64,000 bases of DNA from Larix kaempferi (Eukaryota > Streptophyta > Pinopsida > Pinales > Pinaceae): positions 1,746,001 through 1,810,000 of the forward strand of contig BSBM01000712.1 of the NCBI GenBank assembly GCA_027924585.1, given 5' to 3'. The notes beneath the pieces are model-generated. The model searched no databases. It was not told the origin of the DNA and saw only the letters and a list, made by a program, of their open reading frames with translations. The position numbers were made by a program, and so were the translations under genes. The number at the start of each line of letters is the position of its first letter. Within the stretch, counting starts at the first letter, position 1. Shown here piece after piece: positions 44,906-54,780 of this stretch.

Positions 44906-46966
44906 GGATGACTTGTAATTGAAATAGGGTAGGTTAAACAATTTAAAATATTTTATTATTATTATTATTAAACAACAATATTAGAAGGAGACATCATTCA
45001 AATGTGTCTGTTCAATTTTATTTAACCACACATACTCTTTGTAATAATAATCATCAGTAAATGTTAAATATATCTTTTGGGAAATCCATTCCATACAATA
45101 GCTAGTTCTCTCATACAAAACTGAACAATAAATTGAGGAGATGGAGAAAATATTTCCCCCTCCTAGATAGGCATATACTCAAATAAATTCCCTCCTTTGT
45201 GGTTTGGTACCATAGATAAAGACCCATCATGAATGCATGTCTGTTATGATCTCATTCATGGATTAGTTGGCACAAGAAATTAAGTTACCCTTGAGGGATT
45301 TAGCCTCTTCAAAGAACTTGAAGAGACCAACATCCCTCAAAATGCAACAATTCTCAGTAATACTCATATGTAGAAACAAAACCATCTTTGTCTCTTTTGC
45401 ATCTCAAAGTCAGGCGGAATTATATAATTCAACAATATTTATGATGTTTTCTGTGATTCACATACAAGCTCATTAGGAAAATATATATAAAAAAAGATAC
45501 AATCTATACTAAATTAACATTTGTAATATTAATTTTATATCATTGAATTAAAAAATAGGTACATAATAAATTAATAAAAAATTCTATTGCACATATTTTG
45601 CTTTAGAATATAGGTTTTAGTAAACCAATTTTTCTACATCACATTGATCTCGGTGCTATCAACATGTTCACAAATGGAGGTTTTGATGTTGGAAACAACA
45701 ACACTTACAATTTTTCATATCATGATTTCTAGACCAAACCAGAACATAGTGAAAGTGATGCATGTGCCTCATCTATTCGATGCATTGACAATGCCTAGTA
45801 GCACCATTATTGGCACAATGAGTCATGTAGAAACACATTGGTGCACACAATAAAGTGCGAATACAATCAAATAACATATTTGGTGATTATCAATTTAATG
45901 AATCCATTGGTGTGGTTAGTCACCGATGTCAATGTCCATGGAAGAGAAATAGGAAAATCGAACAAAGGTGCTAGATGTTGGGTTCCAATCCACTGGTGTA
46001 AATTAGACCTTAAATTTATGTCAATCCATAGTTTGTAAGACTTAGAGGCATATCCCAAATATAGATATTAGGAGCTAGACTTAACTGGAAATTCAGTTTA
46101 CTTGTGAAATAAATCTATTGAATGCTAGAATGTTGTAACTTTGAAATGCAAAACCTCCCTTACAGAAGCAACTTCATTCGATCTCTTAGTTTAACTAGAA
46201 ATTCATATATGAAATATTCTGAGATTAAAATGCTGAACTTAAATCCTAAAAATGAATCACAATACAATGCCTAATATCTCACTGTTGAAAGCAGACAATC
46301 ATTGATTTCCTTTACAAGAAGACAATTCCCAATGTGTAACGATCTTCAGCACTTCGATATCAAAAAAGTAATGCAATTGAAATCATTCCTACAGTGTTTA
46401 ACCATTTAGATAAAAGAACTCATAACCCTATTCATATAATCTAACTCGTTCTGCAATGTATGAGTAATCAATAAGGAAAATCGAATTCTACAGGTTTCAA
46501 CGAAAACATACCACACGCAACGATCCAGAAATATGTGTGCAAGCTTGGCAAAGGGGGCCCTCCAATGCTTTGCTTACACACGCAAAGAAAATCACAGAAC
46601 TCTAAAACTCAATCGCATTCACCATATAGAAATGGACATACACAGTAATTTATCGAATCCTCAGTCTTTATTTCAAAATCATACGTCTATTATCCAAGAG
46701 GTTTTTCCTCTGTCAAATCAAATACTTATACAATTCTTTTAAAAAATGAAATGCTACAAATATGGGAGACTCATAACGATATGGTCCTAAAATCTCTCTC
46801 GAACCTCGAGATCCTCCATTAGATCCATCAAAATAGGAAAAATCGAAACTGTCCTATTTTCATGCTAAGTGGTAGCACAGGTGGTCGTCTTTGACCGGCA
46901 TTGACTCGACACTTGTGAAAGCCATATCATAGGTTCGTTAGAAATTTAACCATCCTTGGACAATGA
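44906..46966. other. AT-rich DNA, G7 end and older LTR
   Basis: The first bases (TGACTTGTAAT at 44910, after AAAGAGGGA) look like the purine tract and LTR start of G7, but the rest does not match 40841-41114. No domain is seen at 45000-46280. From about 46283 (TGTTGAAAGC) to 46971 the sequence may be part of the old LTR G5 into which G4 inserted. Confidence 0.4.
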
Positions 46967-46971
46967 ACATC

Positions 46972-47697
46972 TGTTGGCTCGGTTTTGCAACCAAGCTTAG
47001 TGCTATGGGCACCTGCTAACTAGTAGCAGCAGTTTCAATAGAAATAAAAACAATAAACTAAATAAACAATACTTTTCATGGATCTAAGCAAGAATCTAAG
47101 CAAATAATTTAAATATTTCAAAAATCAAGAACAAGAAACATAAGAAATAATTTTTGTATTGAAAAGTGGGGGGCAAGCAAGTGCTTGCGATATTACCTTC
47201 AATGGTGAAGGTTGATGTTGAGCAACTCCCAAGATGAGTAGCTCCAAACTCCAATAGGTCTCTTTCTCCAAGGTTGCTTCAATGGCTAAAAGTGCTCAGG
47301 GGAGATTTCAGCAGCATAAGGATGAGATGATGGAAGGATGTGAAATGAGGAGCCCCTACCACCTTTTTATAGGTTTTGGTGGTGAGGAATACCATTTGTG
47401 GTTTTGTGGAAACCAAATGGTATTGACCAACATGGTTTAGGTACTTTTCCCTCCTTTTTCCTTTTTTGAATAAAAATAATATTTTAATTCCCTTTTTAAT
47501 ATTTTTGGGAATTTGGACCCTTTTTGAGGGTTTTTTATGATTTTCTTGGAAAAATAATCTTTTTTAATGGAAAAAGGGGTGTACTAAGGTCTTTTGGTGA
47601 CCTTTTGTTGGTTTCGGAGGCTCAGATGGTGAAAAAGTGGACAAATGGGTCATGTGAATAGGGAAATGAGCTAGTGAGCACTTTTTGGGTGTTAACA
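46972..47697 (-). repeat. 3' LTR of G4
   Basis: TGTTGGCTCGG to GGTGTTAACA in plus orientation, 726 bp. A TATA-like CCTATAAAAAGG (minus strand) lies at about 47361-47372. Confidence 0.96.
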
Positions 47698-50046
47698 GAT
47701 TGCCCCCTGATGTGTGAGGGCAGGAGCTCATCGTATGGCCGATAGACATCATAGTTCTTTTGTCCTTTTTTCTGGGGTTTAGGGGAGAGAAGAGACCGGT
47801 TGGAGACTGGAGCCACGACCCTTGGAAGCTGCAAAAACAAAAAATATTACATGGCCTCAATATGAATGAGGTATAATCTCTGATAAAGGACGAGGCGGGC
47901 ATTCCCATGCTCGTATCAAGACATATACAAAAAAATTAGTCCCAAGAAGGGGGATCTAATACGTAAAGAAATATACTGGTACATCATAATGGTCCATAGG
48001 GGACATTATTGTGGGATATACTCATGATCATGGGTGATCTCAATAACTGATACACTGGAATAACTGTTGAACTGTTGAAACTGAAGGTGTCCAACATCTG
48101 TATGGACTCAATGACTGTGAGCCATGTGGAATACTGTCACCATACGCAACCCGGATATCTATAGAAAAAATGTAACTGGTTGTATCCATAGGTAGACTCT
48201 CAAATGTGGAGGAGTCAGGAGGTATCCGGGGTCTTCGACTAATAACTGAACGGACCAATACCCTGTGCGAGTCTCAACGATGCGATCAAGGTGTTGAAGT
48301 CGAGCATGTGAAAAACAACCATTCGGAGTGGCACTGAGGATTCCTCTCGAAATGATTCGTAGGCACTCATCATAGATGGTAATGAGTCCAAGACACAGGG
48401 ACCTCTAGGTCTATCCTCTGGAATCAATGTGGTTGTCGTCGACAGAGGGAGACCAGCAACTAACAAGGCAATGATGTTTCCTTGATAGGAGCACGAGGTG
48501 TAAAACTGAAGTGTTGTAGTACTGATGGTAGGACTAACATACTTGTGGAAATTGGAAATAACTGGGTCAAAAAATGGGTAGACTCAAACTTCCTATGTTC
48601 AGAGCATGATGACATGGTTGACCTGGCAGCGTAGGGACCTGACTTGTAGGTGTGGGGATCATCTTTTAGGTCCTGAAGGGTATGCACTGACTCTAGGTGG
48701 GTGAAGCTGATGGTAGCTGTCGAGGGAGTTTCAGGGTTACATACTGCAGAATACTCTGAACAAAGGCGACCAAAATGGGGAAGCTGCTATGTGAGTAGGC
48801 ATGATGTGTTGTAGCGCAAAGAGGCACCATTGATTCCTTCTTTGTAGTTTTAATGAGCTCCAAGAAGGGATAAAAGTGTGCTCTAAAATGGTACGGTCCT
48901 GTGGATTTTATGAGCCCAGGGCGGCTCATGCTCATGGTTGCTTTCGTGTTTAGAGAGTCTGAAAGCGGTAAGTGGACTCTATTGATGTTTCTTTTTCGTA
49001 AGTTTAGTCTCCAAGGCCCGAAAAAGCATAAAATGATGCGAATGGAGAACTCTTCTAGCCGGTGTGACTAGAGTATACCTTTTTCGTAATTAGTCTACAA
49101 GGTCCGGAAAAGGGGTAAACTTATACCAGGTAGACGCCCTTTCAGATACATTTAGCGAGCATGAAAGGAAGCAAGATTGCTCGGCGATCTTTTCATTGTT
49201 TTAGGAGTCAGAAAAGAGCTTAACAGAAACTCCCTAAGTGTCTTTTTCGTAAGGAGGGGTTGCTCGGCCCGAAAAAGGGATAAAATTATACCGAACAAAA
49301 AGGTATTGATGAGGGCGAGGAAAGGTTTCAAGCATCGTCATCAGCGCGGAAAACTGGATCCGGTGACATAAGGATTGTCGAAAAATGGAGAACGGCCGAT
49401 GTGGCACGCAAACCGAGGTGATGAGGGGGCGTGGAAAAAATGGCCAAAAAATATAAAGGTGAGAGCGAGAAATGATCTCAAGCATCATCATGAGCGCGGA
49501 AAACTGAATCCGGCTATATAAGGCACGTCTAAAATGGAGAACGGCCGATGTGGCACGCAAACCGAGGCGATGAGGGGGCGCGGAAAAAATGCCCGAAAAA
49601 TCTAAAGGTGAGAGCGAGAAATGATCTCAAGCATCATCACGAGCGCGGAAAACCGAATCCGACGATATAAGACACATCGAAAATGGAGAACGGCCGATGT
49701 GGCACGCAAACCGAGGCGACGAGGGGGCGTGGAAAAATTCCCGAAAAATCTAAAGGTGAGAGCGAGCAATGATCTCAAGCATCATCACGGGCACGGAAAT
49801 ATGAATCCGGCAGTGCAAATGGTGCGAAAAACGGAGGTCATAAGGACTCCGGAATGGTTAAAGGAAAGAACTAGGTTAAAAAATGGCTACAAATAAAGGT
49901 GATCCCACCAAGCGAAGGATGCAGTGGTGGGGAGAAATGATGACCCGTGGGGGCAAAATACTAGGTGTATCAAATCAACTGAAATATACAAGTGACACGT
50001 GACCTCAAAAATGGTTGAGATCACGAATATGAACAAGTGAGCAGGG
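47698..50046 (-). other. G4 3' noncoding part
   Basis: About 2.3 kb between the gag-protease stop and the 3' LTR. Minus-strand open stretches here are under 110 codons, lie in three different frames and show no pol motif. A short motif with CTTTTTCGTAAG and GGCCCGAAAAAG recurs at 48990-49280. The 148-bp array follows. Confidence 0.8.
49300..49885. repeat. 148-bp tandem array in G4
   Basis: Four units: AATGATCTCAAGCATCATC at 49471, 49620 and 49768, with a diverged first unit near 49323. Each unit contains GAGAACGGCCGATGTGGCAC and GATGAGGGGGCG. Confidence 0.9.
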
Positions 50047-53000
50047 TTAATGACCTGCCCCCATGCTATGTGCATGGGGTTTGTGATTGTGGATCACATA
50101 TGTGTTGGTTTGAACGATGGGCTCATTGAGGTGTTGAGATAGAGATGATGGGGAAGGTTCAAAATGATTGATCATGCCCCCTATCCCGGGGTCGAGGTAA
50201 TCTATTATGCCCCCTAACTCAGAGGTGTCAATGTGGTGCAGATGTTGTCTCAGAGAGAGATCAATAGGGCATTGAGCAACTGCTGGTGGGGTGTTATACC
50301 ATGAGGCTGTGGGTCGTGGTGGCATACTGAAGTGATGATATGATAATGGGGGATTCCCTTTGTGGGGTGGATGCCCCCAGTATCTCCGACGAGGATCACG
50401 GTGATGATGAGTAGGCAAGGTTTTGGGCATGCCCCCATGTTGTGGACATGTGGTTTCCTGGTTGATTTGAAAGGGTTCAACCTGTGTGTCAAAGGGATCA
50501 ATGGAAGGGGCCGACCGGACAGAGGGGTATCCAGTGGAGATCATATAAATGGCGGGGTCAAGGCCAGGCATTTCGGTATCTGACCAAGTAAAGACATCAG
50601 TGAATTCTTGGAACAATTGTTGGTATTCTCCGATCTCATGCTCACTGTGGGAGGTTCCTAATGTGATGGTATGAAGGGCACCAAGTGGGTCAGAGATGTC
50701 AATGTGGATGACGGGAGAAATATCGGCCATGGGATCCGTTAACCAGTCGATTTTAGTAGGAAGGAAATCCTTGGACTCAACCGCGGATTGGGTAGCGGTG
50801 GTGGATGAAGTCTCTTCCAGGAGGAAGTATGGACGATGGTGCATGTCTTCCCCGGGATAATCAAAGGTAGTAGGAGTCTCGAGAACCTCTTCATCATTGC
50901 GGGACCTTTGAGTGGTCAAATCGAGTGATGAGGTAGTGGTAGTCGAAGAGATCATGTAGATGGTGTTAATCTCTCCGGATGAGGATGATGCGGGAGGGTA
51001 GATCTCCTCGATAGTAGAGGGTGCCGTCTCTAGGTCCAAATTGTTCATCTCGTAGAGAGCTGCTCTGTAGTCTGGGATGTCAGGACAGTTATGCGAGTAG
51101 TGGCCATAAATACCGCATATCGCACATGGGTGGTTGGTACGCAGTGATTTATCATGAGGCATAGGGTTTGGATCTAGTTTGACCACCGGGATGTTGGGGT
51201 CGTCGTCCAACATTTGCATGTGTTCCTGCAATGCAGGTAACTGTGGGCACTGATGGGTTGGATGGCCTAACTCATCACACAGCGAGCATTTTGGAGGAGC
51301 ACGAAATATGGGGGGAGGTTTAACTGCCTTGGGTGGGGGAACCGCAGTGTATGGTTGTGGGCCTCTGCCCCCAGTGGGCCTGACAAATGGAGGGGGATTC
51401 GTCGACGACGAAGGAGTCGTGATACCGGGAGGTGGTTGGGTAGAAGTAACAATGGGTTGCACCGGTTGTAGGATGATGTCTGGTGTCGGTAGTCGAACGG
51501 GAGGCGGAATATACCACACGGGCAATCCCAATGTTAGCCCGGGTAGGCTAAGGGTAGCCATAACCGGGGCGCTTACTACACCCGAAGGAGGAAATAGGAA
51601 GGGAATGGTGTGGATGGGTGTGACACCAATGTGACTGGGGATCAATGGTGGCTGACCGCCGGATGTTTGCGTATTCTGCGAAACAGTACAGAGGTTTGCG
51701 ACTTGGGTCTCCGGTGACGGTGGTGGGATGGCCTGGAATGTAGAGGTCATGGGTGTATCCGAATAAAGTCCGGGTGCCACAGAAGACACAAAGGAGGTAA
51801 CTGTACTAGAAGCGGGTTGTTCAATCATGGGGAGAACATTCTCCGGTACTGCAGGGGCGTTGGGATCATAGTAGGTGAGTTGGTCAATTTTGACCACGCG
51901 GCCCTCGTGGGGGAACATCATGGTGCGGAAGACGGAGGAGGCGACCGCTTTCATGGCGTACATGTAACTGCGGCCAAGTAAAAGGTTATAGTCAAGCTGG
52001 GCGTTAATGACTTCTATGTCGATGAGCACAGTCTTCCCACCTAATTGGACGGGTACCTTGGGTAATAAACCTTGAGGTTGAGCTGACCGGCCGTCGTAGG
52101 CCCGCAATGCAGTGGTGGATTGCTGGAGAGCAGGGGATCCCAACTTTTGCCAGACAAAAGTGGACATGACACATGTGGAGGCACCTTCGTCGATGATACA
52201 TCGATGGATGACAAGATTCCGAATAGAAACGGAAACTTGGACTGCTATGGTAGAAGGCAGTCGTGGTTCAGATTGGTCTAAATCAAAGGTCATCAAGTTC
52301 GAATCATTTGGGTCAATCGCCCCAATGGCGGAAAGTAAAGTCTTGCGCTGAGTAGGACAGGTTTTTAAGACTTCTAACGCAGACATGGCTGCGGGAGATT
52401 GAGCTAAGTCATCTACAATGTTGTAATTGGACGCAGCCCGTGCATTGGGGTTGTTGTTGATTCGGCGAAGGGGGAAGCGAGGTGCTTTAGAAGCGCCATC
52501 AAGTGGAACCTGAGGTATACGCAATGTCTGATCAGTGGGATTAGCATTAGTATCCTTTTCGGCGGGGGGGGCTTCAGAAGTCGGTCCGTATTGATTCCGA
52601 CGGGTTTGGATATTGACGTCAGCGGTGGACATCATCAATAAGTGGTGGGTTCCTGAATCAAACATGGGTTGGTCCGGAGCCGTATAAGTTATTTGTTGTG
52701 GTTGCACGTTGCCCTGTTGGGGGGCTAACGGCTGAGTGTTTACCACTCCCTGTGTTGGAAAAGGGTTTTGGAGGACCAAAGGTTGTTGTGGGGGTGGTGG
52801 GGGGTTGGGTGGTGGCTGAGGAGCCGCCTGCCCTTGACGACGGGCGTCATTTGTCCATAGTTGTCGAGCTCGCTCCAGATGTGGGAAAGCGTGGGTATAG
52901 TGGCCATAGACACCGCAAATGGAACAAGGATGGTTTGTTCGTAAATTAGCATTTTTGGGTTGCTTAGGTGGCCGATCAGGATTCTGATGAGCGGGCGCCG

Positions 53001-54780
53001 CGTTATTGTCTTGCGGAGGATGGGTAGGTTGTGGAGCTTGGTTACGGTTTTGATTGTTTCCACGGTTGCGTCCTCTTCCGCGGTTGGGTTGCCCACCCTG
53101 GTTACATTGGTTATTTTGGTACTGGGGCTGATGTTGTTGTGCGTACACATGCCCTTGAGCGTTAGGGGGATTCTGAGGAGCTGCAGGTGCGGGAGCAGGT
53201 TGCGGTGGATAGTACGCAGGTGGAGCTGGAGGTGGTCCAGTTGCCTGCTGGGGTTGTTGGTACCCCTGAGCTGGTGGAGGTGTGAGGTTAGCCGGTGCAA
53301 CCGGTTGTGGGTAATGCATGGGCTGTTGTTGGAACTGCATGGGGTTTTGTACCGTAGGGTGAGTATAGTATGTAGGTGGTACATATGCTGATGGCGCTTG
53401 GCCATAACAATGTTGTGGACAAGAGGGTCCATGAACATGATGGGTCTGGTTTGTTGGAGCATAAGAAGTTGTCGCTCCGGAACTGGATGTAGCCCTAGAA
53501 AGGTCTGGGGCGGGCATGGTGCTCACCATACTGAAAGGTTTGGCTTGCGGTGTAATTTGGCCAATAATGCCATCAGCGGCATGTGATGCCCCCGGTGTGT
53601 CACTGCGTGCGGAGTCACCTCGTGGTGCGTCAGGTATGATGGTGTATAGGTAACCTGATTGGGCATAGATAAGATCAAACTGTTGGGCCTTAAGGATGGC
53701 CTCCTCCTCAGACTGGGGTCTTTCAGATGCTACATCCTTCGCAATGAGAGGGAGGAGGGATTTAAGGAACCAGTCTAAAAAGATTCGGTCGTCTAATTTG
53801 ATCTTGCATAGGCTTCGGCGCCGCCGCCAATCATGAATATGGTCAGTGATATGCGTGGTCGTGTTTTGTCTGCAAGACAGTAGGATCTCGACGCCCGCAT
53901 CATAGCGGACTGGTAGCTGAAAGAACTGCAGGAAGGTCGAGGCAAGGGAGGTAAATGTGGAATGCGTCCCATGGGGTTGCTCGATATACCATTTGGCTGC
54001 AGAGCCAGTGAAGGTGCGCTGTAATAAATGGAGGCGGACAGAGTCGTCCACTATGGAGTTGGAGGAACACCATAAATGGAAGGACATGATGTGGTTCTGG
54101 GGGTCTTCTCCGGCCTTTCCCTCAAAATTAGGGATGTCAGAGGGAAGCTTAGTGGGCATATGGGGCCAAGCAGGATCATGCCTGATGGGGTCATTTGTGA
54201 GCCTAGCTAAATCTGGCAGGTTGAGACTTGCCATGTATGGTAGACTAGCGGATGTGGTGACCGGAACCGGGACCTGCCTAGCCATTGTGGTATGGTGTAG
54301 GGGTCCAGTAGCGCCTATAGGTATGCTAGGTATGGAGGGTATGTGCCCTCCAAAAGGTGTGGCCTGATATGGGTTAGCACTCCCAAGTGCAACTTGGGTT
54401 ACACTTGGGTTAGGAATCGCACTAGGGATTCCTGGTATAGCACTACCGAGTGCAACATGGGTTACACTTGGGTTAGGAATCGCACTAGGGATTCCTGGGA
54501 TAGCATTCCCAAGTGCAACAGGAGTTACACTTGGGTTAGGAATCGTACTAGGGATTCCTGGGATAGGGTTTGTGGAAACCGAAGGGGGTATGACCCCCAT
54601 GTTGGGCATGCCCATGACAGGTGGTGGTCCTGTGTTAGGCATTCCTGAATGTGGAGTGTTACCCATGTTGGGCATACCCAAGGGGGTGGCTGTTGCCGTT
54701 GATGGTACTACCGCAGAAGGGTCTGCGGATGTCTGACCTATGGTTAACGTATATAGTGGATCAACTGGTGTTCCAGACAT
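50047..54780 (-). CDS. gag-pro: G4 Gag-protease polyprotein, about 1577 aa
   Basis: The only long intact ORF in the window. The first ATG is 54780 (MSGTPVDPLYTL). An open non-ATG extension runs to 55008. Parts by residue: 1-170 Pro-rich, with three tandem 22-residue repeats (IPGIPSAIPNPSVT core); about 200-390 retrotransposon Gag (PNFEGKAGEDPQNHIMSFHL, LLQRTFTGSAAKWY); about 430-600 Pro/Gln-rich; about 617 a CCHC-like knuckle CSICGVYGHYTHAF with its last Cys replaced by Phe; about 860 aspartic protease IIDEGASTCVMS (Asp kept) and LLLGRSYMYAMKAVASS; about 1163 and 1218 two full knuckles CSLCDELGHPTHQC and CAICGIYGHYSHNC; about 1380 FTDVFTWSDTEMPGLDP, the segment that precedes RT in Tat-type elements. 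RT does not follow; a 180-residue His/Pro-rich tail ends the protein. It probably forms particles. Confidence 0.9.
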   Translation of the reverse strand: MSGTPVDPLYTLTIGQTSADPSAVVPSTATATPLGMPNMGNTPHSGMPNTGPPPVMGMPNMGVIPPSVSTNPIPGIPSTIPNPSVTPVALGNAIPGIPSAIPNPSVTHVALGSAIPGIPSAIPNPSVTQVALGSANPYQATPFGGHIPSIPSIPIGATGPLHHTTMARQVPVPVTTSASLPYMASLNLPDLARLTNDPIRHDPAWPHMPTKLPSDIPNFEGKAGEDPQNHIMSFHLWCSSNSIVDDSVRLHLLQRTFTGSAAKWYIEQPHGTHSTFTSLASTFLQFFQLPVRYDAGVEILLSCRQNTTTHITDHIHDWRRRRSLCKIKLDDRIFLDWFLKSLLPLIAKDVASERPQSEEEAILKAQQFDLIYAQSGYLYTIIPDAPRGDSARSDTPGASHAADGIIGQITPQAKPFSMVSTMPAPDLSRATSSSGATTSYAPTNQTHHVHGPSCPQHCYGQAPSAYVPPTYYTHPTVQNPMQFQQQPMHYPQPVAPANLTPPPAQGYQQPQQATGPPPAPPAYYPPQPAPAPAAPQNPPNAQGHVYAQQHQPQYQNNQCNQGGQPNRGRGRNRGNNQNRNQAPQPTHPPQDNNAAPAHQNPDRPPKQPKNANLRTNHPCSICGVYGHYTHAFPHLERARQLWTNDARRQGQAAPQPPPNPPPPPQQPLVLQNPFPTQGVVNTQPLAPQQGNVQPQQITYTAPDQPMFDSGTHHLLMMSTADVNIQTRRNQYGPTSEAPPAEKDTNANPTDQTLRIPQVPLDGASKAPRFPLRRINNNPNARAASNYNIVDDLAQSPAAMSALEVLKTCPTQRKTLLSAIGAIDPNDSNLMTFDLDQSEPRLPSTIAVQVSVSIRNLVIHRCIIDEGASTCVMSTFVWQKLGSPALQQSTTALRAYDGRSAQPQGLLPKVPVQLGGKTVLIDIEVINAQLDYNLLLGRSYMYAMKAVASSVFRTMMFPHEGRVVKIDQLTYYDPNAPAVPENVLPMIEQPASSTVTSFVSSVAPGLYSDTPMTSTFQAIPPPSPETQVANLCTVSQNTQTSGGQPPLIPSHIGVTPIHTIPFLFPPSGVVSAPVMATLSLPGLTLGLPVWYIPPPVRLPTPDIILQPVQPIVTSTQPPPGITTPSSSTNPPPFVRPTGGRGPQPYTAVPPPKAVKPPPIFRAPPKCSLCDELGHPTHQCPQLPALQEHMQMLDDDPNIPVVKLDPNPMPHDKSLRTNHPCAICGIYGHYSHNCPDIPDYRAALYEMNNLDLETAPSTIEEIYPPASSSSGEINTIYMISSTTTTSSLDLTTQRSRNDEEVLETPTTFDYPGEDMHHRPYFLLEETSSTTATQSAVESKDFLPTKIDWLTDPMADISPVIHIDISDPLGALHTITLGTSHSEHEIGEYQQLFQEFTDVFTWSDTEMPGLDPAIYMISTGYPSVRSAPSIDPFDTQVEPFQINQETTCPQHGGMPKTLPTHHHRDPRRRYWGHPPHKGNPPLSYHHFSMPPRPTASWYNTPPAVAQCPIDLSLRQHLHHIDTSELGGIIDYLDPGIGGMINHFEPSPSSLSQHLNEPIVQTNTYVIHNHKPHAHSMGAGH

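Noticed and set aside
52740-53462. 240-codon minus-strand frame and several plus-strand frames inside 50047-54828
   Set aside because: Shadows of the G4 gag-protease frame in Pro/Gln-rich, repeat-like sequence.
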